This document shows positions 47,160-56,399 of a stretch of 64,000 bases of DNA, piece after piece; within the stretch, counting starts at the first letter, position 1, and the number at the start of each line of letters is the position of its first letter. Under the pieces are notes generated by a model. It was given only the letters and a program-made list of their open reading frames with translations. It did no database searches and had not been told where the DNA came from. Source of the stretch: Fodinicola acaciae (lineage in GTDB: Bacteria > Actinomycetota > Actinomycetes > Mycobacteriales > HKI-0501); assembly GCF_010993745.1 (NCBI RefSeq), contig NZ_WOTN01000003.1, positions 310,001-374,000 on the forward strand, in the 5' to 3' direction. The translations under genes were made by a program, and so were the position numbers.

Positions 47160-48793
47160 CACGTGTCCGCCTTCGCATAGCCGGCGGTGGTGAGCCGCGG
47201 CAGGCCGTCGGCGTAGTAGCGGATGCCGGCGACTTTGTCCGAGACACCGAGGAAATATCGCTCGTGATAGAGATAGATGTTGCCGTCGATGGCCATCAGC
47301 CGGTCGACGACTTTCTTGTACAGCGCCTGCCGTTGCGCCACGTCGGCGGTCGCGGCCGCGGCCTTGATGCCGTTGTCGACCTCCGGGTCGTGGATCAGAC
47401 CGTAATTGGTGGTGGCACCGGTGTTCACCTGGCCGTTGAGATTGCCGTCCGGATCCACCCGCCCGGACCAGCCGACCTGGATCGCGTCGAAGTTGCCGGC
47501 TTTGGCCAGTGCCAACGACGTCACGAACTCGGTCGGCACGATCGTGACGTCGAAACCGGCGTCCTTGGCCATCCCCTGGATCACCGCGCCGAGCCGCTCG
47601 TTGATCGGCGTCGCGGTCACCAGCATCCGCACCGGCACCGGCGTAGGCGCGCCGGTGCTGGCGACCAGAGCCTTCGCCCTGGCCACGTCGCGGGTCGTAC
47701 ATTTCCGGGCCGGATCACGGAAAACGCTCTTGCGCGGCAGCGGCGAGCAGTCGGGGTCGTACAGTCCGTTGAAGACGACCCGGTTGATGACCTGGCGGTC
47801 CAGCGACAGCTCGAACGCCTGGCGCAGCCGCACGTCACGGGCCAGCGGTGTGTTGACCACACCGGGTTTTGCCGTGGAACCCTTGACATTGGCCAGGTTG
47901 ATGGTGATCGCCTGGTAACCGATCGTGCCACCGGACAGCACCTTGACCTTGCCGTCGGCGACCAGCAGCGGCACGTCGCTCGGCGCGACCCGCTCGGCCA
48001 GCTGCACGTCGCCGGACTTCAGGTTGGCCGCGCGTACGTTGGCGTCGGTGATGACCGTGTAGACGAGCTTTTCGAGCCTGACTTTCGCCTTGTCGTAATA
48101 GAACGCCGACCTGGTCAGCACGATCTGGCTGCCGGAGACCCTGCTGGCGAAGGCAAACGGGCCGACGCACACCGGGTGAGCGCCGAAGTTGTCGCCGTAG
48201 CGGTCCAGCGCGGCCGGCGACATGATCATCCCGGCCCGGTCGGCCAGTTGTGCGGTCAGCGGCGCGAACGGCCGCGACAGGTGCAGCCGTACGGTCAGCG
48301 GGTCGACCACGTCCACCGACTCGACCGCACCGAGCTCCTTGCTGCGCGCCGAGTCTTTCTTGCTGCGATGGCGATCCAGCGAGCGTTTGACGGCCGCGGC
48401 GGTGAGCGGTGTGCCGTCGTTGAACAGCACACCCGACCGCAGCCGGATGGTCGCTGTCTTCTGGTCCGCCGACATTTCCGGCAAAGCGCTTGCCAACTGC
48501 GGCACGATCGCCAGCTTGCCGTCGACGTCGTACAGCTTTTCGCACATATTGATGAAAACTTCGCGGCCGACGAAGGTCGTGCTGGTGGTCGGGTCCAGCG
48601 CGTCGGCGTCGGAGGTGATCGCCACCGCGAGCGTGCCGCCGCTGGCGACCGGCCGCGAGTCGTACGGCGCGTCCGCCGGAATCGACACCGCCGCACCGGT
48701 GCGGCCGGCGCATCCGGCCGCCAGCGCCATCACACAGAGGATCGCCACCACCTGGCGGGTGGCTGACCAAGTGCCGGAGGCCTGAGCGCGCAT
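47159..48793 (-). CDS. Family-5 solute-binding lipoprotein (peptide/nickel type)
   Basis: 544 aa with lipobox LAAGC (Cys at about residue 28). The SBP_bac_5 fold shows LAVAITSDADALDPTTSTTF, LRSGVLFNDGTPLTAAAVKR, LSRPFAPLTAQLADRAGMIM and RQAFELSLDRQVINRVVFNG. It is first in the operon and sets substrate choice, probably a short peptide; glutathione-type peptides are one possibility given the nearby gamma-glutamyltransferase. No ribosome site precedes ATG 48793. An imperfect dyad (ATACCGTATATGGCAT, 48801-48816) lies 8-23 bases upstream and could be a GntR-type operator. Confidence 0.92.
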   Translation of the reverse strand: MRAQASGTWSATRQVVAILCVMALAAGCAGRTGAAVSIPADAPYDSRPVASGGTLAVAITSDADALDPTTSTTFVGREVFINMCEKLYDVDGKLAIVPQLASALPEMSADQKTATIRLRSGVLFNDGTPLTAAAVKRSLDRHRSKKDSARSKELGAVESVDVVDPLTVRLHLSRPFAPLTAQLADRAGMIMSPAALDRYGDNFGAHPVCVGPFAFASRVSGSQIVLTRSAFYYDKAKVRLEKLVYTVITDANVRAANLKSGDVQLAERVAPSDVPLLVADGKVKVLSGGTIGYQAITINLANVKGSTAKPGVVNTPLARDVRLRQAFELSLDRQVINRVVFNGLYDPDCSPLPRKSVFRDPARKCTTRDVARAKALVASTGAPTPVPVRMLVTATPINERLGAVIQGMAKDAGFDVTIVPTEFVTSLALAKAGNFDAIQVGWSGRVDPDGNLNGQVNTGATTNYGLIHDPEVDNGIKAAAATADVAQRQALYKKVVDRLMAIDGNIYLYHERYFLGVSDKVAGIRYYADGLPRLTTAGYAKADT

Positions 48794-48875
48794 CGTGTGG
48801 ATACCGTATATGGCATTCCCTGTCGCTGAAAGGTCCGGAAATCCTCCGATGCGCTCCGGTGGCCGGCACCGGCCA

Positions 48876-49089
48876 TCAACGCACCTCCAGCACCGCCTTT
48901 CCGCGTACCCGCCGGTCCAGCAGCGCCGCGATGACCTCCGGCGCGCGGGTCCACTCGCCCCGCCAGCCGATCTGCGGATCGAGCTTGCCGGCCGCCACCG
49001 CGCAGCCGCTCGGCCTCGACATCGATGGTGAGCGCGCAGCTCGGCCCAGCCGGCTTTCCCGCCAAATCCGACGATTCTGGCGCCGTCAT
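48876..49089 (-). pseudogene. C-terminal remnant of a zinc-type quinone reductase / alcohol dehydrogenase
   Basis: On the minus strand the last 41 codons before TGA (48878-48876) read AVAAGKLDPQIGWRGEWTRA, PEVIAALLDRRVRGKAVLEV, the C-terminus of MDR-family quinone oxidoreductases. The piece upstream (CALTIDVEAERLR) continues the family pattern, but in another frame, so a single-base shift lies at about 49000. The NADPH-binding and catalytic domains (about 270 residues) are absent. The ATG at 49089 overlaps the stop of the LLM gene by ATGA, so an intact gene was once coupled to it. Confidence 0.65.
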
Positions 49090-49904
49090 CGGATCGTCTC
49101 GGTCAGCACCTTGTCGACCGCGTCGACGCCGTCCAATCCCATCGTGTGCACCAGAAACTGGTCGACAAGTCCGTCGTACGCGGACACGTCCAGCGTTCGT
49201 TCGAACGGCATGTAGATGATGTCCAGCGGTCCCAGCCATTGCGGCCGCTCCACCTGGTCGGCGGCCTGCCGCAGCCCGGCGAGGTGTTCGCGCAGGTCGT
49301 CGATCGTGTTCCCGTTGCCAAACCAGCCGTGAGCCCGCGACACGGCTCTGCGGAAGGCGCCCGGACTGTTGCCGCCGACGATGACCGGCGGCCCGGACAA
49401 TGGCTTCGGATAGGCGTCGACACCGGCCACTGAGACGAAGTTTCCTTCGTACGACGGCGTTTCCGTGCTCCACAGCGCACGCATGGCGTCGATGTATTCG
49501 TCCGTACGCGCGCCGCGCTCCGACATTTTCACGCCAAACGCGGCAAGTTCGGGTTCGAGCCAGCCGACGCCCACCCCGAGCCTGAGCCGGCCGCCGCTGA
49601 TCACGTCCAGGCTCGCCGCCTGTTTGGCCAGCACCAACGGATCGCGCTGCGGCAGGATCAGCACACCGGTGCCGAGCTCGATCCGCTCGGTCACCGCCGC
49701 GACGGAAGCCAGGTGCACCAACGGATCCAGGACCGGCATGGTCGGTTCGTAGTTGACCTGCGGCGGTTTCGGGCTCGGCAGGACGACGTGGTCGGCCGCC
49801 CACCACGAGGCATATCCCAACTCCTCGGCACGCCGCGCCAGCGCCAGGCCGTCCGCCGCGCTGAGAGTCGGGTTGATGTTGATCGGATGTACGCCAAGTT
49901 TCAT
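49086..49904 (-). CDS. LLM-class (luciferase-like, probably F420-dependent) oxidoreductase
   Basis: 272 aa, the usual length for TIGR03619-like LLM proteins. Landmarks are ALARRAEELGYASWWAADHV, LDPLVHLASVAAVTERIELG, TGVLILPQRDPLVLAKQAAS, LDVISGGRLRLGVGVGWLEP, ELAAFGVKMSERGARTDEYI and PVIVGGNSPGAFRRAVSRAH. The family uses F420 or FMN in a TIM barrel to reduce or oxidise small organics. Substrate unknown. It is divergent from the LysR regulator, whose promoter is 55 bp away, so it is the probable target. Confidence 0.9.
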   Translation of the reverse strand: MKLGVHPININPTLSAADGLALARRAEELGYASWWAADHVVLPSPKPPQVNYEPTMPVLDPLVHLASVAAVTERIELGTGVLILPQRDPLVLAKQAASLDVISGGRLRLGVGVGWLEPELAAFGVKMSERGARTDEYIDAMRALWSTETPSYEGNFVSVAGVDAYPKPLSGPPVIVGGNSPGAFRRAVSRAHGWFGNGNTIDDLREHLAGLRQAADQVERPQWLGPLDIIYMPFERTLDVSAYDGLVDQFLVHTMGLDGVDAVDKVLTETIR

Positions 49905-49965
49905 GTGGCCATCGTTCGGCGCGCGCACTGGCCGCGTCCAAGACCCGTTGTTATAACCGATGGCT

Positions 49966-50847
49966 ATGGACGTACACGTGCGGGACCTCCGGTATTTCGT
50001 CGCGGTCGCCGAGGAACTCAGCTTCACGCGAGCCGCGGCCGAACGGTTGTTCGTCTCGCAACCCGCGCTGAGCAAGCAGATCCGCCAGCTCGAGCGCACG
50101 CTCCGCACGCCACTTTTCCGCCGCGACCGCCGATCCGTCGAGCTGACCGCGGCCGGCCGTGAGCTGCTGCCGCGCGCCAGGAAAATGATCCAGGAGTGGG
50201 AAGGCGCGACCAGAGCGGTCGCCGCGGCGGGATGTTCGTGCCTGGTGGTCGGTTTCCAGACCCGGATCGGCCGCGGCCTGATCCCGGCGGTGAGGCGACG
50301 GATGGCCGAGCTGCTGCCGGACTGGACACTGTTCTTCCGGCAGGTGCCGTGGGAGGACCCGACGGCCGGCCTCGCCAGCCGGCAAAGCGACGTGGCGGTC
50401 GCCTGGCTGCCGGTGCCGGACGGATACGCGTACAAGGTGGTCGCCGTCGAGCAACGCTGGGTCGCGTTGCCGGCCGGTCATCGATTGGCAGCCGAGGAAG
50501 CGGTAGATTTCAGTACTATTGCTGATGAACCGTACATCGCGCTGCCACTGTCGGCCGGTCCGCTGCGTGATTTCTGGCTCGCCGCCGACCATCGGCAACG
50601 GCCGGCGCGAGTGATCGCCGCGGCGCGTACGGCCGACGAGATCTTCGAAGCGGTCGCCTCCGGGCTCGGCATCACGCTGTTGTCCGCCGGAAACGCGGAC
50701 ATCTACCGCCGCGACGACATCGCCTTCCGGCCGGTGCACGGACTCTCACCGAGCCAGTTGGCCGTGGTGTGGCGGCCGGACGACGACCGCGAGGCGGTGC
50801 AGATCTTCGCCGAGTCCTGCGCGGCCTGCCTGTGCGTGCCGTCCTGA
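49966..50847 (+). CDS. LysR-family transcriptional regulator
   Basis: 293 aa. The winged helix is VRDLRYFVAVAEELSFTRAA, then AERLFVSQPALSKQIRQLER and TPLFRRDRRSVELTAAGREL. The C-terminal co-inducer domain follows (VGFQTRIGRGLIPAVRRRMA, SDVAVAWLPV, ALPAGHRLAAEEAV, FEAVASGLGITLLS). TATAAC at 49952-49957 is a good -10 box 8 bases before ATG 49966, so the message is probably leaderless; ATG 49960 is an alternative. The dyad ATAACCgatGGCTAT around the start could be its own binding site. It is divergent from the LLM oxidoreductase. Confidence 0.92.
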   Translation: MDVHVRDLRYFVAVAEELSFTRAAAERLFVSQPALSKQIRQLERTLRTPLFRRDRRSVELTAAGRELLPRARKMIQEWEGATRAVAAAGCSCLVVGFQTRIGRGLIPAVRRRMAELLPDWTLFFRQVPWEDPTAGLASRQSDVAVAWLPVPDGYAYKVVAVEQRWVALPAGHRLAAEEAVDFSTIADEPYIALPLSAGPLRDFWLAADHRQRPARVIAAARTADEIFEAVASGLGITLLSAGNADIYRRDDIAFRPVHGLSPSQLAVVWRPDDDREAVQIFAESCAACLCVPS

Positions 50848-50929
50848 TGAAGACAGGCACCTTGTTTCGGAGCTAAATTTTTGCTTCGTTATAAGTCGGC
50901 AGAGACGCTGACCTAACAAGGGACCCCAG

Positions 50930-52417
50930 ATGTCCAGACACACGCGCGTACGAGGATTGCTGGCCGCCACCGGCATCGCGGTCGCGGTCGCGATGACCAG
51001 CGCCGGAGCGCAGGCGTTGCCGGCGACCGCTCCGCCGGCCACCGAGGCGGCGTCGACCGCGGTCGACGCCTGGATCACCATGCCCGGCGTGACGACTCCG
51101 ACCGAGGCGCAACTGCCCTTCCGGTCATCGTCTGCGCAGGGCCCGGTCGTCGTCGGCGTCGAGCCGCAGGTGCGTTTCCAGAGGGTCACCGGATTCGGCG
51201 CCGCGATCACCGACTCGTCCGCACACGTCCTTTACTGGCTTTCGCAGCAACAACGCGACGATGTCATGCGCAAGCTGTTCGACCCGGTCGCCGGCGCCGG
51301 CATCAGCTTCCTGCGGCAGCCGATCGGCGCCTCGGATTTCGTCGCGGACAAGGCATACAGCTACGACGACATGCCGGCGGGCCAGAAAGACTATGCGCTG
51401 CGCCATTTCAGCATCGCGCACGACGAGGCGCAGATCCTGCCGCTGTTGCGCCAGGCCAAGAAACTCAACCCCGCGCTGAAGATCGTGGCCAGCCCGTGGA
51501 GTCCGCCAGGCTGGATGAAGGACGGCGACTCGATGATCGACGGCAAGGTCATCGACTCGCCGGCGATCTATCGCGCGTACGCCGGATATCTGGTCAAGTT
51601 TGTGCAGGCATACCGGAAAGCCGGCATCAAGGTCGACTATCTCACCGTGCAGAACGAGCCGCAGGCGTTGCGGCGTAAGGACTATCCCGGCACCGACCTG
51701 CCGTGGTGGCAGGAGGCGCGGATCGTCGACCAGCTCGGTCCGGCGCTGCGGGCCGCCGACCTGGACACCAAGATCCTTGGATTCGACCACAACTGGGGCC
51801 TGCATCCCGGCGATGTCACGTCTTATCAGGCGGTCCATGAGGACCCGATGTACAGCTATCCGTACGATCTGATGTCCACCGGCGCCGCGCGCTGGATGCC
51901 AGGCACGGCGTATCACTGCTATTACGCCGACGCGAGCGCGCAGACCGCGCTCAAGGCCTCTTTCCCCGGCAAAGACGTGATGATGACCGAGTGCGAAGGC
52001 GCGTACGTCGAGACATTCCTGTCGGTGATGCAAAACTGGGGAACCGGCGCGATCGCCTGGAACATCGCGCTCGACCAGAACCACGGGCCGCACGTCGGCG
52101 GCTGCGGCACCTGCAACGGCACCATCACGGTCAACTCCACGACGAAAGCCGTGACCTACAACGACCAGTATCGGGACATCGCGCATTTCGCGAAGTTCGT
52201 GCCGGCCGGTTCGGTGCGGATCGCCAGCACGTTCCGGGACACCACCTACGGACCGGATCCGGTGCGTACGGTGGCGTTCGCGACACCTGATCACCGGACG
52301 GTCGTCGTGGCGTGGAACCCTGGCAAGTCAGCGAAAACGTTCACCGTCGTGAGCGGCGACCGTGCTTTCGACAGCACGCTCGCACCAGGCGCGGTCGCCA
52401 CCTACCACTGGCGCTAA
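50930..52417 (+). CDS. Secreted GH30 glycosidase (glucosylceramidase / beta-1,6-glucanase-like)
   Basis: 495 aa with a signal peptide (RGLLAATGIAVAVAMTSAGA, ending AQALPATA) after AAGGGACC. The GH30_1-type barrel shows RFQRVTGFGAAITDSSAHVL, GISFLRQPIGASDF, KIVASPWSPPGWMKDG and Glu243 in YLTVQNEPQ as acid/base. Glu354 in VMMTECEGAYVE is the nucleophile, with AIAWNIALDQNHGPHVGGCG thereafter. The C-terminal 90 residues form the attached beta-domain (RTVVVAWNPGKSAKTFTVVS). Likely activity is on beta-glucosides, beta-1,6-glucan or glucosylceramide outside the cell. It ends overlapping the convergent VOC gene by 3 bases. Confidence 0.9.
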   Translation: MSRHTRVRGLLAATGIAVAVAMTSAGAQALPATAPPATEAASTAVDAWITMPGVTTPTEAQLPFRSSSAQGPVVVGVEPQVRFQRVTGFGAAITDSSAHVLYWLSQQQRDDVMRKLFDPVAGAGISFLRQPIGASDFVADKAYSYDDMPAGQKDYALRHFSIAHDEAQILPLLRQAKKLNPALKIVASPWSPPGWMKDGDSMIDGKVIDSPAIYRAYAGYLVKFVQAYRKAGIKVDYLTVQNEPQALRRKDYPGTDLPWWQEARIVDQLGPALRAADLDTKILGFDHNWGLHPGDVTSYQAVHEDPMYSYPYDLMSTGAARWMPGTAYHCYYADASAQTALKASFPGKDVMMTECEGAYVETFLSVMQNWGTGAIAWNIALDQNHGPHVGGCGTCNGTITVNSTTKAVTYNDQYRDIAHFAKFVPAGSVRIASTFRDTTYGPDPVRTVAFATPDHRTVVVAWNPGKSAKTFTVVSGDRAFDSTLAPGAVATYHWR

Positions 52418-52848
52418 TCGAGGCAGAACTCGTTGCCTTCGATGTCCTGCATGTTGATGCACGACTCGTTGAAACCGTCGGCGAGCAGCACCTGCGTGCA
52501 CACCGCTCCGAGCGCGACCAGCCGGTCGCGCTCGGCCTCGAGTTTGGCCAGCCGCTCGTCACCGACCAGGCCGGTGCCGACGCGTACGTCCAGATGTTGC
52601 CGGTTCTTGACCACCTTGCCTTCCGGGACGCGCTGGAAGAACAGCCGTGGTCCGACACCGGTGGGATCGACGCACGCGAACGCCGTTCCCTGTCGCTCCG
52701 GCGGCAGGGAACGGTTGAAATCGGCCCAGCTGTCGAATCCTTTCGGTGGCGGCGGGACGACATATCCCAACACCTCACACCAGAAACGGGCGACGCGCTC
52801 GGGATCGGCACAGTCGAAGGTGACCTGGAACTGCTTGACCGCTGTCAT
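52414..52848 (-). CDS. VOC (glyoxalase-like) family protein
   Basis: 144 aa from ATG 52848. Two VOC beta-alpha-beta-beta-beta repeats can be seen: FQVTFDCADPERVARFWCEV, then RLFFQRVPEGKVVKNRQHLD, and DVRVG with FNESCINMQDIEGNEFCLD, the strong Glyoxalase_6-type ending that carries a metal-ligand Glu. Members include resistance proteins, dioxygenases and many of unknown role. Nothing nearby specifies a substrate. Confidence 0.88.
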   Translation of the reverse strand: MTAVKQFQVTFDCADPERVARFWCEVLGYVVPPPPKGFDSWADFNRSLPPERQGTAFACVDPTGVGPRLFFQRVPEGKVVKNRQHLDVRVGTGLVGDERLAKLEAERDRLVALGAVCTQVLLADGFNESCINMQDIEGNEFCLD

Positions 52849-52880
52849 GGCTCCACCATAGCCGCGACACCGGTTGCCGC

Positions 52881-53594
52881 TCACTCGCTTTCGTTGAGGG
52901 TGAGCGAGCGCAGCCGCTGTCCGGCATACCAGGTGGTCGCCACGACCGCGACGACCAGCAACGGGATCCCGGCCGCCGGCGCCACCACCGACGGCCCGCC
53001 GGAACCGGTGACCAGGTCGGTGACCGACAGGGCCCACCGCTGGATGCTCAGCACCTGCGCGCCGGAGATGAAGTTGCCGACCAGGCTTTCCCAGATCAGC
53101 GCGTAGAGCAGCCCGACCACCACGGCGTGTTTGGTGAGGATCGCGAGCAGAAGAAAAAGCGCGCAGTATGCGATGCCGGCGAGCAACGCGCCGATCGAAT
53201 AGCCGACCGCGAGACCTCCGTGGGTGCCGGCCAGGATGAGCCCGGCGACGAACACCGGGATCTCCGCGAAAACCACCACACAACCGACCGCGACCGCGAG
53301 CTTGCTCACCACGATCGTGGACCGGCGCACCGGTTTGGCGAGCAGATAGACGATCGAGCCGTCGTCGATCTCCGGACCGATCACCCCGGTGCCGATGATC
53401 AGGCCGAGCAGCGGCACCACCGTACCGATCGCGAAGGTGGCCAGGAAAGTCGTGGCGACCTCGGCGTTGACACCGGCGACGGCGCGTACGCCGGCCGCGA
53501 GCAACACCAGGATGACCGGCAGGATCAACAGGAACAATCCGCGGCGGCGGCCCAGCAGGACCCGCGCCGTGAGTGAGACAACCGTCAGATTCAC
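52881..53594 (-). CDS. ABC-2-type transporter permease
   Basis: 237 aa with six spans (LFLLILPVILVLLAAGVRAV, ATFAIGTVVPLLGLIIGTGV, LAVAVGCVVVFAEIPVFVAG and others). The ABC-2 hallmark DDGSIVYLLAKPVRRSTIV, the coupling region after span 2, is present. GTG 53594 is chosen since GAGGTGGG lies just upstream. It is the last gene of a four-gene operon with two ATPases and two permeases. Confidence 0.88.
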   Translation of the reverse strand: MNLTVVSLTARVLLGRRRGLFLLILPVILVLLAAGVRAVAGVNAEVATTFLATFAIGTVVPLLGLIIGTGVIGPEIDDGSIVYLLAKPVRRSTIVVSKLAVAVGCVVVFAEIPVFVAGLILAGTHGGLAVGYSIGALLAGIAYCALFLLLAILTKHAVVVGLLYALIWESLVGNFISGAQVLSIQRWALSVTDLVTGSGGPSVVAPAAGIPLLVVAVVATTWYAGQRLRSLTLNESE

Positions 53595-53604
53595 CGTGCC
53601 CACC

Positions 53605-54519
53605 TCATGCCTTGACCAGATAGGAAAAGACGCTGCCGAGCGACTCGTCGGCCGGCGACACCTCATAGAGCCGGATGCCGGCCGCAGCCGCCAGTCGCGG
53701 CAGTTTCCGGCTGAACTGGCCGAAATCCACCGCCTGCACCTGCAGGCCGGCCTTCTCGTCCAGCTGGACTCCGGAGCTGGAGCCGTCCGCGATGAGCGCG
53801 GCGGCGAGCGCGCGGTCGTCGCTGGAGCGGATCGAATAGCGGTGCGGCCGGTCGGTCATCAGCCGGCGGATCTTGCGGAAATCGCCGGATGCCGCGTGCC
53901 GGCCGGAAACGACGACCTCGATGTGGCTGGCGACCCGCTCGACCTCCTCCAGGATGTGTGAGCTGAACAGGACCGTACGGCCGTCGGCCCCCATCCGCCG
54001 GATGAGCTCCATCAGATGCAGCCGCTGCCGCGGATCCATGCCGTTGAACGGCTCGTCCAGCAGCAGCACGGCCGGGTCGTGCACGAGCGCGGACGCCATC
54101 TTTATCCGCTGTTTCATGCCTTTCGAGTACGTGCCGACCGGCCGTTCGGCGGCCTCGATGAGGTCGACGATCGCCAGCGCGCGATCGGCCGCCTCGCCGG
54201 GTGCCTCCAGGCCGTGCAGTTTCGCGTTGGCCTCGATGAACCTGCGCCCGGACAGCGTGTCGTACAACGCCTCGCGCTCGGGCACCAGACCGATCTTGCG
54301 ATAGATCTGCTCGTTGTGCCAGATCCGTTCGCCGTCGAGTGTCACGGATCCGGTCGACGGCGCCAAAAACCCGGACATCAGATGGATGAGCGTGGACTTG
54401 CCCGCACCGTTTGGTCCCAGCAGGCCGGTCACGCCGGGGCCGATCTTCATCGTCACGTCGTTGACCGCGACGACGTTTCCGTACCAGCGCGAGACACCGT
54501 CGATGCTGATCTCGGTCAT
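53605..54519 (-). CDS. ABC transporter ATP-binding protein
   Basis: 304 aa with Walker A GPNGAGKST, Q-loop IGLVPEREALYDTLSGRRF, signature TYSKGMKQR, Walker B AVLLLDEPFNGMDPR and switch His FSSHILEEV. The C-terminal 90 residues are the extension usual in ABC-2 exporters. ATG 54519 overlaps the stop of the upstream permease (ATGA). It probably drives the permease at 52881. Confidence 0.94.
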   Translation of the reverse strand: MTEISIDGVSRWYGNVVAVNDVTMKIGPGVTGLLGPNGAGKSTLIHLMSGFLAPSTGSVTLDGERIWHNEQIYRKIGLVPEREALYDTLSGRRFIEANAKLHGLEAPGEAADRALAIVDLIEAAERPVGTYSKGMKQRIKMASALVHDPAVLLLDEPFNGMDPRQRLHLMELIRRMGADGRTVLFSSHILEEVERVASHIEVVVSGRHAASGDFRKIRRLMTDRPHRYSIRSSDDRALAAALIADGSSSGVQLDEKAGLQVQAVDFGQFSRKLPRLAAAAGIRLYEVSPADESLGSVFSYLVKA

Positions 54520-55406
54520 GCCGCCACCACCTTCCGGTAACGGGCCAGCAGGAGACCGAAACTCGCGGCGATCACCGCGACCGCCACCAGCGCGAAGACG
54601 ACGCCGCCGGCGAGTCCCGGACTCGCGGAGTCGCCGAACGGCTGGGCGCCGAGCAGTCCGGTCTGGATGCCGTCGACGAGCGTGAACGGCGAGAAAAGTC
54701 CCGCGTACGTGCCGACCGCGGCGGCACCGAGGTGCGCAGCCAGGCCCTGCACGACCGTCGCGCCAGCGGAGCTGATGAGCAACAGCGCGATGATGATGGC
54801 GACGCCAAGGCCGCGGCGCGGAGTCAGAGATGCCAGCAACAGAGCCAAAACCGAAAGCACCAGCGAGAACAGCAGCACGCCGGCCAGACCGGTGAGCAGG
54901 CCGACGGCCTGGTCGCCGACCGGCAGCTTGGACAGCAGCGCGCCGGCGAAGAGCACCAGCAGCGGTGCGGCCATCAGGACGAAGAGCGCACTCACCATCG
55001 CGCCGAGTTTGGCCACCACGTAGTCGAACCTGGTGAGCGGCCGGGAGAAATAGAGCGTGGTGGTGCGAAACCGCAGGTCTCGCGACACCAGCTGTGGTGC
55101 CTGCGCCGCAACGAAAATCGACACGACCGTCTGCATGACGATGGCATAGGCCGTGTATGGGATCGGCAGCTTCTGCAGGTGTGCGATGTTCATGACGGCG
55201 ACGATCACGACCGCCGGCAGGAGCATCAGCGCCAGAATGCCGGCCGGCAGGATCTTCGACTTCATCGAGCGACCCAGGCCGTACGCGGATCGCAGGCTCT
55301 GCACGAAAAGCGAGCGTCGCACATAGCCGCGGCCGAGCCGCGTGCCGGCATAGTGGCGATAGCCGATGTTGTGAATGACGTCGGTGCGTACGGCCGAGTC
55401 AGACAA
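54516..55406 (-). CDS. ABC-2-type transporter permease
   Basis: 296 aa with a cytoplasmic N-terminus (YRHYAGTRLGRGYVRRSLFV) typical of ABC permeases paired with NatA-like ATPases. Spans include AGILALMLLPAVVIVAVMNI and TAYAIVMQTVVSIFVAAQAP. RDLRFRTTTLYFSRPLTRFD is the ABC-2 coupling motif. Its first 8 bases overlap the end of the upstream ATPase gene (ATGTCTGA). Confidence 0.9.
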   Translation of the reverse strand: MSDSAVRTDVIHNIGYRHYAGTRLGRGYVRRSLFVQSLRSAYGLGRSMKSKILPAGILALMLLPAVVIVAVMNIAHLQKLPIPYTAYAIVMQTVVSIFVAAQAPQLVSRDLRFRTTTLYFSRPLTRFDYVVAKLGAMVSALFVLMAAPLLVLFAGALLSKLPVGDQAVGLLTGLAGVLLFSLVLSVLALLLASLTPRRGLGVAIIIALLLISSAGATVVQGLAAHLGAAAVGTYAGLFSPFTLVDGIQTGLLGAQPFGDSASPGLAGGVVFALVAVAVIAASFGLLLARYRKVVAA

Positions 55407-56310
55407 GGGTGGCCTCCTCGGTCCGGAACACGTCCTCGATGCGGTGGCGCCGTTGCTGCATCCGCACCAGGCCGAGGTCGAGGCCGATCACGGTGTCGCG
55501 CACCTGGTCGTAGGTGCGGTCGTCGTCGATGTCGACGGCGACCAGCCGGCCGTCCGAGTGGATCCGCAGGCCGGCGGTTTTCAGTGCTCTGGCAAGGGTT
55601 TCGGTGCCGTCCAACACCTCAACGACGAGCGTACGCGTCGCCTTGGTCAGGTCACCGATGTCCGAGGACCGCAGGAGTTTTCCGGCGTCCAGCACGACGA
55701 CGTGGTCGCAGATCTGTTCCAGCTCGCCCAACAGGTGTGAGGTCACCAAAACCGTGATGCCGAAGTCGGCACCGATCCGGCGGACCAGGTCGAGCATCGC
55801 GTCGCGGCCGGCCGGGTCGAGGCCGTTTGTCGGCTCGTCCAGGAAGACCAGATCCGGATCGTGCACCAGCGCCTGCGCCAGCTTCACCCGCTGCCGCATT
55901 CCGGTGGAATATCCACCGATCTGCCGATAACGCTCCTCGTGCAGGCCGACATGGCGCAGTGTGTCGGCGGCACGCTCGCGTGCGGCGGTCGCCGGCAGCC
56001 CCGACATTCGCGCCAGATGCACGACAAGCTCGGTCGCGGACACGTCCGGCGGCAGGCAGTCGTGCTCGGGCATGTAGCCGACCCGCGCGCGTACGGCCTC
56101 GCCTTCGGCCACCACGTCATGGCCGAGGACCTTGGCCGCGCCGAAGCTGGCCGGCTGCAGGCCGAGCAGGATCTTTATCAGCGTCGACTTTCCGGCGCCG
56201 TTGGCGCCGACCAGCCCGGTCACGCCGGTCCCCACGTCGAGGGTCAGCTGGTCCAGTGCGGTGACCCGCGGAAACCTTTTGGTGAGGTTTCTGACTTCTA
56301 TGATGCTCAC
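55399..56310 (-). CDS. ABC transporter ATP-binding protein
   Basis: 303 aa from GTG 56310 (VSIIEVRNLTKRFPRVTALD). It has Walker A GANGAGKST, VGYMPEHDCLPPDVSATELV, signature GYSTGMRQR, Walker B DLVFLDEPTNGLDP and TSHLLGELEQICD. It is the first gene of the exporter operon and by overlap is paired with the permease at 54516. Two ATPase/permease couples in one operon suggest a heteromeric exporter for a drug, lipid or peptide. The substrate cannot be inferred. Confidence 0.94.
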   Translation of the reverse strand: MSIIEVRNLTKRFPRVTALDQLTLDVGTGVTGLVGANGAGKSTLIKILLGLQPASFGAAKVLGHDVVAEGEAVRARVGYMPEHDCLPPDVSATELVVHLARMSGLPATAARERAADTLRHVGLHEERYRQIGGYSTGMRQRVKLAQALVHDPDLVFLDEPTNGLDPAGRDAMLDLVRRIGADFGITVLVTSHLLGELEQICDHVVVLDAGKLLRSSDIGDLTKATRTLVVEVLDGTETLARALKTAGLRIHSDGRLVAVDIDDDRTYDQVRDTVIGLDLGLVRMQQRRHRIEDVFRTEEATLV

Positions 56311-56399
56311 GGTCCGACCGTACGAGCCATCGCGGCCGGCCGCGTCCGTCCGCGGTCGCATGGCCGGCACCTCTCCCGTAGGGGGTTGGCCCTAGGCGG

